Part shown: positions 8,401-17,037 of the stretch, one piece after another
Position numbering within the stretch: position 1 is the first letter of the stretch
Layout of the letters: the number at the start of each line of letters is the position of its first letter
NCBI GenBank assembly: GCA_045106855.1
Contig: JBGCFI010000074.1
Coordinates: forward strand, 98,620 to 162,619
Reading direction: 5' to 3'
Length of the DNA stretch: 64,000 bases
DNA from: Granulosicoccus sp045106855
Lineage (GTDB): Bacteria > Pseudomonadota > Gammaproteobacteria > Granulosicoccales > Granulosicoccaceae
Made by a program: the position numbers and the translations under genes
Notes under the pieces: model-generated
What the model was told of the DNA's origin: nothing
Database searches by the model: none
Seen by the model: only the letters and a program-made list of their open reading frames with translations

Positions 8401-11012
8401 CTGTACACCCAGGGGCCATTGTCGTTGGAATGGGAACTGTAGGAGATCTCACTCCCGGTACTTTAACGGGCACTCTTGTTGACGGGCTTATGCGCTATGC
8501 GCTTGAAGTTCGCGATACTCTTGTTGAGAAATATCGTCATCAGAAACTTGACTTACCAGAAACGGTCAATGCCTCGTTAACGTCGCTACTCATCAGTTCC
8601 GGAAACGATCTAACGGTGAGTGATGCTCTCCGGTCTATCCTTCGTGCCGTGTCAATTGTCAACGATCGACTTCAGAGACCATCAGACGAAGCTATTGTCT
8701 CTACTGATAATTCGGAAAAAATACCCTACGTAACCATTCCCGAACTAGACATTATCGAATACTGGGAAGATCGGGCCATACAAGCTACAAGAGCCCTCGT
8801 TAACCTGGCTGACACGAAAGACTTCGATAAACACTTCGAATTCCATCGACAAGTTGCACAAGGTAAAGACGGCAGACGACGCGTCAGTTTTGATGATTCA
8901 CCTGGTTGGTGGCAACGAATGAGAATTTCCACCCTGGCTACCGGTGATCTAAGGTTCGAAACATTAACAGAGAGAGCTCGTGTTGAGTCACAACTACAAT
9001 CAACTCAGCGTATTCTTGTAGACCGTTTTCTTTCTCGAGCTGCCGCAACGTCCACATACGATCCACAGCTTGGCAAAACACTATTTGAACTGCTTATGCC
9101 TAACCAGCTTAAGCAGTATGCACCCGATAGAAGAAACCTGATACTGATGCTGGATGATAAGGCTGCTGTTTATCCCTGGGAATTGCTGCAAGACAGCTTT
9201 GATTCCTCAGGACGCCCGATGGCCGTAGAAGCCGGAATCATACGCCAACTTATTTCTGGAAAATTTCGCCCTCAACCACTTATGGCACAAGCGCAGACTG
9301 CACTTGTTGTCGGTGATCCTGTAGCGGATAATCTGGACAGCAACTCATTTCCTCCCCTACCGGGCGCAGCAAGTGAAGCTAGAAAGGTTGCAGCACAACT
9401 AAATGCCGCAGCATACGATACCCTTGAACTCGTCGGAAAAGATGCCAAACCTCTTGATGTAGTGACCGCACTATACGCGAGAGCCTACCGGATTGTTCAT
9501 ATTGCAGCACACGGGGTGTTTGACCTTCCAGTCGATGAAAACGGACGCCCCATACACATTAACGATAATGCTAAAAGAGAAAGCAACTCAAATGTAAAAC
9601 GTGTTTCAGGCGTTGTTTTGGGAGATGGTATCTACCTTACACCTTCTGAATTTGAGCAAATGCGTAATGTGCCCGAATTTGTATTCATTAACTGTTGCCA
9701 CTTGGGAAATCTCGCTGATTCCGAGGATGAAAAAACTGTGGAGTATCATCGTCTGGCAGCCAATGTTGCCACCCAATTGATTCGAATGGGGGTGCGTGCT
9801 GTTATAGCTGCAGGATGGGCTGTCGATGATGAAGCCGCAAAGCTATTCGCAGATCGCTTTTACGACCGGTTTCTCGCCGGTGACAGTTTTGGCGAGGCCG
9901 TCACTGTTGCAAGGAATGCATCATATACGTTAGAGATTCGTCGTAATGGCAACACTTGGGGCGCCTATCAATGTTACGGAGATCCCGATTTCGCTTTGCG
10001 TGCCACGAATACTTATACACGTTCTCAAAACATTGATATTCCTTTATCTCCCTCGGAACTAAAACAAAATCTTGACCTTCTCTCCATAAAAGCGGGATAT
10101 GCATCTGAAGAGGATAAAAAATTAATAAACAAACAGCTTGAAAAAATAATTAGGATTATCCCGAATGACTGGTATGAATCAGGCTCTGTTTGTTCCGCGG
10201 TAGCCACCACTTATGCTGAACTTGGAAACCTTACTCAAGCCGCGGAATACTACAAAAAGGCCAACAAAAGTGCTACATCTGATGCATCTATTGCTTCAGT
10301 TGAGCAATTGGTGAATATGAAAGCGCGTGTTGCTGCAAACAAAGGCAGTAAAATAGACGCAACAGATGACGACATAAGCAGTGCTCTGCAAGAATTGGCA
10401 GAAGCCGAAAAAATAATTGATTCCCTGATAGACATCAACGAATCGCTTGAGCGTTACTCCTTAAAGGGTAGCGTCCATAAGCGATCGGTAAAACTTGGAA
10501 ACAAATCAACACAACGTAGCCAACTGCAAAAGATGGAATTTGCCTATAGCATGGCCTACGATATAGGCATTGAGACTAGTCAGACAAATACCTACTATCC
10601 GCTTCAAAACAGACTCGCCGCTCGAATAGCCCTCAGTTGGTGCAGTGGTGTCAAGGCTACCACAGAGAAAAGCAGCGTTAAATCCGATATCAAAGAGTTA
10701 CAGCGAAACATCGACAATACAGATATGCGAGAGGCTAGCTTTTGGGAATCTTGCCAGATACCGGATTTACTACTTCTGAAGGCCTTAAGCAACAACAAGA
10801 TAATTTCAAAATCAGAACTTCCAGAAATTGAAAATGCCTATAAGCGAGCACGAACACGCGGAAGCACTGAGCGTGAATTTAAATCTATCGAAGCGCACTT
10901 ACGCTTTTTTCTGATCGTCGCTCAGACACAACTTCCGAAAGGAAAAGATGAGACGAGAAATCTCTGCTCAACGATTAAACATATATTAAAAACAATCGGA
11001 GGTAATCAGTAA
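5484..11012 (+). CDS. Giant multidomain CHAT protease with two alpha/beta-hydrolase domains
   Basis: An 1842-residue cytoplasmic protein; I see no signal peptide or membrane segment. Residues about 165-420 are an alpha/beta-hydrolase (VFLHGTASS; nucleophile Ser249 in SHSRGG). Residues about 498-830 are a second, LCAT/lipase-like hydrolase (VIPGVMGSHL near 504; Ser609 in AHSMGG; LGTPNRGSHD). Residues about 895-1015 resemble the macro-like N-terminal domain of M17 leucyl aminopeptidases (inference). Residues about 1195-1510 are a CHAT caspase-like domain, with catalytic His1343 (HIAAHG) and Cys1405 (INCCHLGN). The tail contains at least one TPR-like repeat (1562-1597). CHAT proteins are proteases that often act in defence or cell-death pathways. 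The gene stands alone and starts with TTG. Confidence 0.9.
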   Translation: MTKIIVPSPADPVTLASELEQRLDDDIITTRHSVRFQVNRGSGKEDTLDVDDADIVELEMEDGQRLWMRVEDLQSEFGLSLDRSGQDVRDGVVRIPTALSMNGTTRGLGKWVIKGLKIIGVDIAGSITDFVKGKVEGKLSPGPGLYRCSASSAATLQPVTRVDRSKPILVFLHGTASSTEGSFGALWESDSSLISDLLSHYGDQVLAFQHQTLSLSPIENALDLLKTLTALQNTVQGKHPLRLHLVSHSRGGLIGEILCRGTRTSGPSFDDSDINFFAADGYARDKKAIQELGSLLDRTDLHIEKYIRVACPARGTTLADGRFDRYLTGMVNIMEKVPGLANPVLDGVSSLMLAVVHKRTEPEEIPGIEAMMPSSPTIRMLNRPDVTVNADLHVIGGDVKASGIINRLKVIITDLFYREDHDLVVNTPSMFGGAAREKGVRYWVDTGAKVNHFRYFGNSSTATRLTAGLLQTDPAFHKLDTKPYEVNEDSYRKRTLDAQPIVFVIPGVMGSHLSVSGDRIWLDFKQIACGGVTKLDIDKRAPTVLPVKPLDDAYGELMKYLSASHDVRPFAYDWRVCIEETAELLSKQVELALEEAVSMDMPVRFIAHSMGGLVVRTMLASAHGQELWSRICEHPDARFIMLGTPNRGSHDIASMLIGRDSLTRKIALLDFKNNYAQLLKVIARFDGALQLLPHDGELDLYKVESWKLLHENDVPEKRGVFSTGVASKKSAGISWVIPDEAQLVNAARVRDLINSSRIDSERMIYVAGQAPATAVDITINDNAAKNKRVQVHATAEGDGRVPWSTGIPANLASRNVYYMDAAHGDLADTADAFPALKQLLEQGATHLLSNAPVVNRGNNKERFVLPVSKPDMYPDREDLVAAAMGGRRKIKRLPVGKCKVRIVHGNLARSRFPVAVGHYQGDSIVSAEGYLDRQLGGRLKERHRLGMYPGKKGSSIVMLNWPDNHELGRHTNPVHPGAIVVGMGTVGDLTPGTLTGTLVDGLMRYALEVRDTLVEKYRHQKLDLPETVNASLTSLLISSGNDLTVSDALRSILRAVSIVNDRLQRPSDEAIVSTDNSEKIPYVTIPELDIIEYWEDRAIQATRALVNLADTKDFDKHFEFHRQVAQGKDGRRRVSFDDSPGWWQRMRISTLATGDLRFETLTERARVESQLQSTQRILVDRFLSRAAATSTYDPQLGKTLFELLMPNQLKQYAPDRRNLILMLDDKAAVYPWELLQDSFDSSGRPMAVEAGIIRQLISGKFRPQPLMAQAQTALVVGDPVADNLDSNSFPPLPGAASEARKVAAQLNAAAYDTLELVGKDAKPLDVVTALYARAYRIVHIAAHGVFDLPVDENGRPIHINDNAKRESNSNVKRVSGVVLGDGIYLTPSEFEQMRNVPEFVFINCCHLGNLADSEDEKTVEYHRLAANVATQLIRMGVRAVIAAGWAVDDEAAKLFADRFYDRFLAGDSFGEAVTVARNASYTLEIRRNGNTWGAYQCYGDPDFALRATNTYTRSQNIDIPLSPSELKQNLDLLSIKAGYASEEDKKLINKQLEKIIRIIPNDWYESGSVCSAVATTYAELGNLTQAAEYYKKANKSATSDASIASVEQLVNMKARVAANKGSKIDATDDDISSALQELAEAEKIIDSLIDINESLERYSLKGSVHKRSVKLGNKSTQRSQLQKMEFAYSMAYDIGIETSQTNTYYPLQNRLAARIALSWCSGVKATTEKSSVKSDIKELQRNIDNTDMREASFWESCQIPDLLLLKALSNNKIISKSELPEIENAYKRARTRGSTEREFKSIEAHLRFFLIVAQTQLPKGKDETRNLCSTIKHILKTIGGNQ

Positions 11013-11104
11013 GGACTTCCTGTTGGGTTTTGATATTATCGGAACAATGTATTGCCAATCGAAGTTGCCACGTGGCTGATGAACTCTTATCCATAAGGTC
11101 AAAA

Positions 11105-11959
11105 TCAGAGAGTCAGTTCAAGCCATGTCATTGTTACAGTTCGATTGGCCTGCCCCCGAAATATTACAGTTGCATCGTCGCTATTTACATCAATCTGCCA
11201 AATGTATCGCGCACCTTCTCGTTCCCATTGTGCGACGACGTTTCCGTTGTCATCGTAAGCTACAATACCCATCGCGCCTCGATTATCCAGAAAACTATAA
11301 GCCCAATAGGTATATCCGTTGTAGACAAGCACCGGACATTCAACACTGCCTCTGGCTTCATCGGGGTCTGCTATGCAAATGACTTGCATACCTTCAGGTA
11401 TCACATCTGGAGGGGCCAGACGTGGAACGGCGTCTACACGTGGTATCTGAGGAGTAGCAGCTATAACAACCACATCCGGCTGGCTAAATTCGGCCCCATT
11501 GTTAACCACTAGCTGAGCGATGTATACCCCTTGAACATCAGCGATAAAAAAAGGCATACCAAGGGATCTGTCATTCAATACTGCTGAACTACCACCCGGC
11601 TTTTTGGTCAATGTCCAGAAGTAGTTCAGGTCTGTAGTAACCGTATCGGTTGACCCAGTGCCATCCAGTACAATAGTATCGCCAAAAATAGCCACTTGGT
11701 CAGGCCCGGCGTTCGCTATGGGCCCAGAAACATTGTCCGGTTGTCCCTGGTCATTAGGAACCTGCCCTGATCCGCCACCAGCAGAGGAGGATTGATTACT
11801 ACCGCTACTGCAACCATGTAGCGCCACAGCAATCAGCAATATGGCGAATGCCCGAAGATTAAGGCCTTGTTTTATCAATCGACAAGCTGTATTGGCATGC
11901 ACAGGATAATGTCGGTACAAATTCTTCATCGATGCTGTATTCACCCGTTGGATTGGCAT
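11105..11959 (-). CDS. PKD/Ig-like domain lipoprotein
   Basis: A 284-residue predicted lipoprotein. A long basic N-region precedes a hydrophobic segment ending in VALHGC, the lipobox, with Cys near residue 50. The start may be the internal Met11 (11929). A Ser/Gly linker follows. Residues about 82-170 form a PKD-like beta-sandwich (ANAGPDQVAIFGDTIVLDG, YFWTLTKKPGG, then a VAQL-type strand). The remaining about 110 residues (VICIADPDEARGSVECP onward) match no family I know. It is convergent with the CHAT gene. Likely a surface or periplasmic binding protein. Confidence 0.8.
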   Translation of the reverse strand: MPIQRVNTASMKNLYRHYPVHANTACRLIKQGLNLRAFAILLIAVALHGCSSGSNQSSSAGGGSGQVPNDQGQPDNVSGPIANAGPDQVAIFGDTIVLDGTGSTDTVTTDLNYFWTLTKKPGGSSAVLNDRSLGMPFFIADVQGVYIAQLVVNNGAEFSQPDVVVIAATPQIPRVDAVPRLAPPDVIPEGMQVICIADPDEARGSVECPVLVYNGYTYWAYSFLDNRGAMGIVAYDDNGNVVAQWEREGARYIWQIDVNSDDATVIFRGQANRTVTMTWLELTL

Positions 11960-12223
11960 TCGATACCAGTATCTATATATCCGGACGGATGAACACTAAT
12001 ATTATCTGCAGTAAATTGCAAGACCAGTTGCCCGATTGACCGAAATATTGACTACGAATATTGCGCAAATATCAGCCAGACAATGCTCGTCTCTACCTGA
12101 ACAATATACAACCAGAAGAGACAGAAAAAACCTGCACAATTCTCAGTTCAGTTGATAAAACGATCAATCAGCGAAACCCAAGCCTAAGAACGGACAGCAT
12201 CATCATCAGTCTCAAGGTCTCCT

Positions 12224-13180
12224 TTACGTCAACGCATTCAGAGCTTTACCTTTAGAAAAGCCGTTAACGTGCTCAACTGTCTGGCGCCAGACTTCCGCGC
12301 GTGCCTGTTCACTAGCCCAGGCAACATGTGGTGTCACCAATACGTTGGGTTCATCTAGAACTGTGAGTAGTGGATTATCCGGATTCGGTGGCTCAACACT
12401 AAGTACATCGAATCCAAAACCCGAGATTTGACCAGCACGTAAAGCATCAACCAACGCTTGTTCATCAACAAGGCCACCGCGCGCCGTATTCACAACAATG
12501 GGTTTCTTTTCCATTCGGGAAAATTCAGTTGCATCTATACAATGACGTGTCGAGGGTGTTAGGGGTGCATGGATGCTCAGAACATCCGAGGTGGCAATGA
12601 CCTCGTCCCAAGGTGTGTATAAAGGACCCAGACCAGACACATTCTTGTGAGCAGCGAACACAGGTTCCATACCAAAAGCACGGGCAATGGATGCAACGGA
12701 TTGCCCGATTGCGCCTTCTCCAATAATCCCAATCCGGGATCCTGCTAAATCTTTCAGTGGATGGTTGAAAAAGCAAAACTGTTCTGAGCGTTGCCACTCA
12801 CCGGCTATCACATCATCAACATACGCTTTGATGGAGCGACGCAAAGCCAGAATAAGGGCGAATGTATGCTCCGGTACTGTATGAATTGCATAACCGCGAA
12901 CATTCGAAACCTGAATTCCCTGTTTACGGCATGCGTCAATGTCGATAACATCGTAGCCAGTAGCAGCCACACTGATCATTTTCAGGTCTGGTAGCCCAGC
13001 AAGTGTTTCAGCGCGCAGGGGAGCCTTGTTGGTAATAACGATATCCGCACCTTTCGCCCGCTCCAGTACCTGTTCTGCGCTCGTTTTTTCATACTCCACC
13101 CACTCATGCGTGAAGTCAGGACGGGTCAGCTCAATATTAGGTCCCATCGAGGCCCGGTCCAGAAACACTACTTTCATCAA
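12224..13180 (-). CDS. hprA: Hydroxypyruvate reductase / glycerate dehydrogenase
   Basis: A 318-residue D-2-hydroxyacid dehydrogenase. It has the NAD-binding motif GEGAIG near residue 156, the substrate Arg in NTARGGLVDE, and the Glu and His catalytic residues (SVEPPNPDNP and TPHVAWAS). In the serine cycle it reduces hydroxypyruvate to D-glycerate with NAD(P)H. It is the last gene of the serine-cycle block, 140 bases after mcl, and directly follows the route begun by sga. The start could be the first or second Met of MMKVVF. The specific assignment rests on context as well as on the family. Confidence 0.9.
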   Translation of the reverse strand: MMKVVFLDRASMGPNIELTRPDFTHEWVEYEKTSAEQVLERAKGADIVITNKAPLRAETLAGLPDLKMISVAATGYDVIDIDACRKQGIQVSNVRGYAIHTVPEHTFALILALRRSIKAYVDDVIAGEWQRSEQFCFFNHPLKDLAGSRIGIIGEGAIGQSVASIARAFGMEPVFAAHKNVSGLGPLYTPWDEVIATSDVLSIHAPLTPSTRHCIDATEFSRMEKKPIVVNTARGGLVDEQALVDALRAGQISGFGFDVLSVEPPNPDNPLLTVLDEPNVLVTPHVAWASEQARAEVWRQTVEHVNGFSKGKALNALT

Positions 13181-13320
13181 TATTTGCCTTTTGTTGTGAA
13201 CTAGCCCTTTCAGTCTTTAGCCAGTAGGTGAAATGTCATACCAACGGGAATTATCTCAATTCAGACAGGGTTTGTCTCAACGACTTGCTAACTGAAACGC
13301 TAAAACCACAGCAATGCGGG

Positions 13321-14298
13321 TCAGGCTACCGCTATTTGTCGTGATTTCTCAACCAGCACCTCTGCCTGACGAATTGACGCATAATCAATCAACCGGCCAT
13401 CAAGAGACACTGCGCCCTTACCCGCCTTTTCCGCATCTGCCATGGCCTCAAGGATTCTCTGTGCCTTGCTCACCTCCTGAGTCGACGGGCTCATGATCTC
13501 ATTCGCCATGCTTATCTGGCTTGGATGAATAGCCCACTTACCTTCACAACCAAGTACCGCAGCCCGTTTAGCGGACGCAATGTAACCTTCAGGATCCTTG
13601 AAATCACCGAAGGGACCATCGATTGGCCGCAGTCCATTCGCACGGCACGCAACGACCATTCGCGCGAGCGCGTAGTGCCACATATCACCCCAATGCGTCT
13701 GTCTTCCCTTAGCTTCGTCAGGATCAGTGAGCACCGCATAATCAGGATTTACTCCACCAATAACCGTTGTGCGAGCCCGTGTTGAAGCTGCATAGTCGGC
13801 GACACCAAAATGCAGACTCTCATTGCGCTTAGACGCGGCTGCAATTTCATTAACATTCTGCATTCCAAGTGCCGTCTCGATAATGTGCTCAAGCCCGATG
13901 CGTTTTTTGTAAGACCTGGCATCTTCAATCTGGGTTAACAGCATGTCGATTGCGTAGACATCAGAAGCTGTTCCCACTTTCGGAACCATAATCAGTTCGA
14001 GCCGCTCACCTGCCTGCTCCACAATATCAACAACGTCACGGTACATGTAATGGGTATCCAAACCATTAATACGAATAGACATCGTCTTGTTTCCCCAATC
14101 CATCTCATTCAGGGACGCTATAATATTTTTCCTGGCCTGCTCTTTCTCATCAGGTGCGACCGCATCCTCCAGATCCAGAAATATCACATCAGCATCAGAA
14201 TCAGCAGCCTTCGCAAAAAGATCGGGTTGCGAACCTGGCACAGCCAGCTCACTACGGTTAAGTCTGGCTGTTGCCTGCTCTATGATGTGAAAACTCAT
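13321..14298 (-). CDS. mcl: Malyl-CoA lyase (L-malyl-CoA/beta-methylmalyl-CoA lyase)
   Basis: A 325-residue CitE-like lyase that cleaves malyl-CoA into acetyl-CoA and glyoxylate. It closely follows known methylotroph malyl-CoA lyases from end to end: start with RLNRSELAVPGSQPDLF, DVIFLDLEDAVAPDEKEQAR, RINGLDTHYMYRDVVDIVE, IETALGMQNV, GVADYAASTRAR, and GKWAIHPSQI. The Asp/Glu metal ligands and Arg are within those motifs. The length matches the family. It lies between ppc (70-base gap) and hprA (140-base gap) and closes the serine cycle. Confidence 0.97.
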   Translation of the reverse strand: MSFHIIEQATARLNRSELAVPGSQPDLFAKAADSDADVIFLDLEDAVAPDEKEQARKNIIASLNEMDWGNKTMSIRINGLDTHYMYRDVVDIVEQAGERLELIMVPKVGTASDVYAIDMLLTQIEDARSYKKRIGLEHIIETALGMQNVNEIAAASKRNESLHFGVADYAASTRARTTVIGGVNPDYAVLTDPDEAKGRQTHWGDMWHYALARMVVACRANGLRPIDGPFGDFKDPEGYIASAKRAAVLGCEGKWAIHPSQISMANEIMSPSTQEVSKAQRILEAMADAEKAGKGAVSLDGRLIDYASIRQAEVLVEKSRQIAVA

Positions 14299-14367
14299 GG
14301 ATTTATAACTCCTGGAAACGAAATTCTAAGGATATTGAATATGTGGTCCGTGGACTCAATCGAAAAA

Positions 14368-17037
14368 CTATCCCGTCCAGCCCAATGCTGCCGAAATACA
14401 ATTCATAGACTGTAGTAACGGTATCGACGCCGATGTCTCGTTCTCGTTCTTACGAGCATCTCTTAGTAGTTCTATCTGCAATGCGTGTACACGATCCAGA
14501 TCATTTGTATAGCGCCGGAACTGATGCTGGAATTCCGGAAAGCGAAATGCCAGTGTATTGCTTTCGCTTATCATCCTTACCGCAGCAACACTTTTTTCAT
14601 ACTCGTCATATATCAGCTTTAAGATTCGGGCGCGGGTCTCCTGATTGTCAACAAGGGAGGCGTATTGCGTAGCAATGGCAAGGTCTGTTTGATAAAGTGT
14701 TTTCTCAGTTTCATCGACGAGCAAACCGAAAAACTCAGAGCTCCTGAACATATCTCTCAGTAATTGCTTAGCCTGTAATCCGCGTATTGACACAAAACTC
14801 TCTATCGCAGTACCGAAACCATACCATCCAGTGATTAAATGTCGATTCTGAGACCAGGCAAATACCCATGGTATTGCACGTAAGTCGTCTAGACTATTCG
14901 CTCCAAACCGTCTGGCTGGCCGAGATCCTATTTTTAGATTCGCCAGCTCTTCAACCGGACTGGCCTGTTGAAAATAGTCCAGAAAATTTTCAGTGTTAAT
15001 CAATTGCGTGTAGGCCGTCTGGCTGATACCGGCAAGCGCAGCCAAAGCATCCTCGAATTCCGGATTCATCTTTCTTTCAGGTTTGAGCAGACGATGCTCG
15101 ACCGCGCTGGACAGCAATAACTCCAAATGGGAAACAGCAGAGCCTCTATTGGCATATCGAGCTGACAACACTTCGCCCTGCTCCGTCAGCCGTATGCTGC
15201 TACCTATGGTTCCACCCGGTTGAGCGGCAATCGCGCGATGAGTCGGTGCACCACCCCTACTGACACTGCCACCTCGACCATGAAAGAAGACCACCTCCAG
15301 ATCAAGTGAGCCTAGAGTTGCAACAATTTTAGATTGAGCACAAGTCACTTCCCAACTTGAGCACAGATACCCGCCATCCTTATTGCTGTCAGAATAGCCA
15401 AGCATGATCTCGATAGGTTTGTTTCCTCGTGTCAGACAGCGTCTCGCAGTGGGTATGAGAAGGAGTTGTCTCATGATCTCAGGTGCAGCACGCAGATCCC
15501 CGATAGTTTCAAACAAGGGAACGACCTGAAGTTCCGGAGCTTCTCTATCAAACCCGACGTAGCGCGCCAGGAGAAGAACTGCTGCCAGATCCTCAGCTGA
15601 CGTGGTCATTGAAAGAATAAAGGGGCCAACGGCTTGAGGATCTTTTCCGGATATTACTTCTAGCATTAAACGTAAAAGAGCGATGAGTTCAGTGGCTTGA
15701 GCTGATAAACAATCAAAGTCAAGATAAGGGAGCGCATCTGAAACCAGCTCTGTACGTAACCGTCTTCCCCAGTCATCACTACCGTAGTCCGGTGGAATCT
15801 CGCCATCCACTTTTTCCCATATTTCTTTAAGTACCGCATTAGTTACTGTGGAGTTCTGGCGGATATCCAATGTGACTGTTCGAAATCCAAACACTGCCGC
15901 CGCCCATCGAATTGGCCTGAGATATCTTTTAGCCAAACGGGAGGCGTGTAACGCGTGCAATGCGCTTTCCACTGTTTGCAGGTCAGCTATAAACTCACTC
16001 ACATGAGAATAGAAATTTGATTCGATATGCTGGGCAATTGCAGAAATGGACTGCCTGAATAATTCGTTGGCATTTCGCGAAGCAGCCTCGGTGTCACTGA
16101 AAATCGCCCTGAGCGCGCTAGCATGCGAGTTATCGAGCGGTGCGATTCGATTGCTAAGCGAAAGCTGAGCAGCCGCTTCGTGTAACAGGCCGATATAGCG
16201 TGCCTGAATCGTCTTCTGCCCCAACGCCAATGCCCTGCGAGTAACTTCCGTTGTTACATGTGGATTGCCGTCACGATCACCGCCAATCCATGAGTGGAAG
16301 CACAACCGCGGTATGAACTCGTTCTCAACAGTATCAGTTTCGCTTATTGCATTAATTGTCTGATCGATCACATCAGGAACAACATCAAATATTATATCGC
16401 TGAAAAAATGTAGACCCCAGGCTATTTCATCATCCGGGGTTGGCCTATCAATACGAAGTTCACCTGTAAACCAAAGCAGGTCAATCTCGTTTTCCAGTCG
16501 ATCTACCAACTTGTCGCGTTCTCTAGGCGTCCATCTATCAGTCTCAAGTGCAACGATACCGCGATAAATCCGGCGATGTATTTCAAGAACACTGACACGT
16601 TTTGTCTCTGTCGGATGAGCCGTGAACGTGGGACCAACCAGCGTGGTGGCCGCAAGTCTGGCGATGCATTTTCGGTCCTCTCCCGTTGCGACAAGTCTGG
16701 CGAAGGTTTCCGGGATCGCTTGCGTACCATGGGCTGTTTCCGCAGCGCGGCGCGTTCTCATTCGTTCAATTTCATCGACGATGCGAAGTAATTGAAAACG
16801 AATATTCATCGCCTGCAAATAAGGAATGGAACTCTTTCCAACAGGCAGAGTAAATGCCTGCACTTTCTCCAGTTTTCGGGCCACCTCGGGCGCTCTGCGA
16901 TCCAGCACCCGCAGCCACAGCCCTAACATTAATTCTGTTAATTCAGAAATTTCCTGATTTGGCTTTTTCCAAAGTGAGCTTGATGCCAGGGCATCAGAGG
17001 TCTCTCGCCTCAATACGACATCCACGTTCAAACTCAT
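14368..17037 (-). CDS. ppc: Phosphoenolpyruvate carboxylase
   Basis: An 889-residue enzyme that adds bicarbonate to PEP to make oxaloacetate, the CO2-fixing step of the serine cycle. Signatures are FTAHPTE with the catalytic His, GYSDSNKDGGYL, FHGRGGSVSRGGAP and the RPARRFGANSLDDLRAIPW region. The C-terminus ends GWTG instead of the usual QNTG, keeping the final TG but losing the Asn. Its ATG overlaps the TGA of mtkB (17034-17037), which indicates translational coupling. It is shaped like the family and slightly shorter than plant and Escherichia enzymes. Confidence 0.97.
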   Translation of the reverse strand: MSLNVDVVLRRETSDALASSSLWKKPNQEISELTELMLGLWLRVLDRRAPEVARKLEKVQAFTLPVGKSSIPYLQAMNIRFQLLRIVDEIERMRTRRAAETAHGTQAIPETFARLVATGEDRKCIARLAATTLVGPTFTAHPTETKRVSVLEIHRRIYRGIVALETDRWTPRERDKLVDRLENEIDLLWFTGELRIDRPTPDDEIAWGLHFFSDIIFDVVPDVIDQTINAISETDTVENEFIPRLCFHSWIGGDRDGNPHVTTEVTRRALALGQKTIQARYIGLLHEAAAQLSLSNRIAPLDNSHASALRAIFSDTEAASRNANELFRQSISAIAQHIESNFYSHVSEFIADLQTVESALHALHASRLAKRYLRPIRWAAAVFGFRTVTLDIRQNSTVTNAVLKEIWEKVDGEIPPDYGSDDWGRRLRTELVSDALPYLDFDCLSAQATELIALLRLMLEVISGKDPQAVGPFILSMTTSAEDLAAVLLLARYVGFDREAPELQVVPLFETIGDLRAAPEIMRQLLLIPTARRCLTRGNKPIEIMLGYSDSNKDGGYLCSSWEVTCAQSKIVATLGSLDLEVVFFHGRGGSVSRGGAPTHRAIAAQPGGTIGSSIRLTEQGEVLSARYANRGSAVSHLELLLSSAVEHRLLKPERKMNPEFEDALAALAGISQTAYTQLINTENFLDYFQQASPVEELANLKIGSRPARRFGANSLDDLRAIPWVFAWSQNRHLITGWYGFGTAIESFVSIRGLQAKQLLRDMFRSSEFFGLLVDETEKTLYQTDLAIATQYASLVDNQETRARILKLIYDEYEKSVAAVRMISESNTLAFRFPEFQHQFRRYTNDLDRVHALQIELLRDARKNENETSASIPLLQSMNCISAALGWTG

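Noticed and set aside
5484..11012. CRISPR-guided (craspase-type) role for the CHAT protein
   Set aside because: No Cas gene or array lies in the window; only the CHAT fold is shared.
11030..11512. Plus-strand frame of 160 residues
   Set aside because: It lies antisense to the PKD lipoprotein and has no protein-like pattern or ribosome site.
13525..14415. Plus-strand frames over the malyl-CoA lyase gene
   Set aside because: They are antisense shadows of a firmly identified gene.
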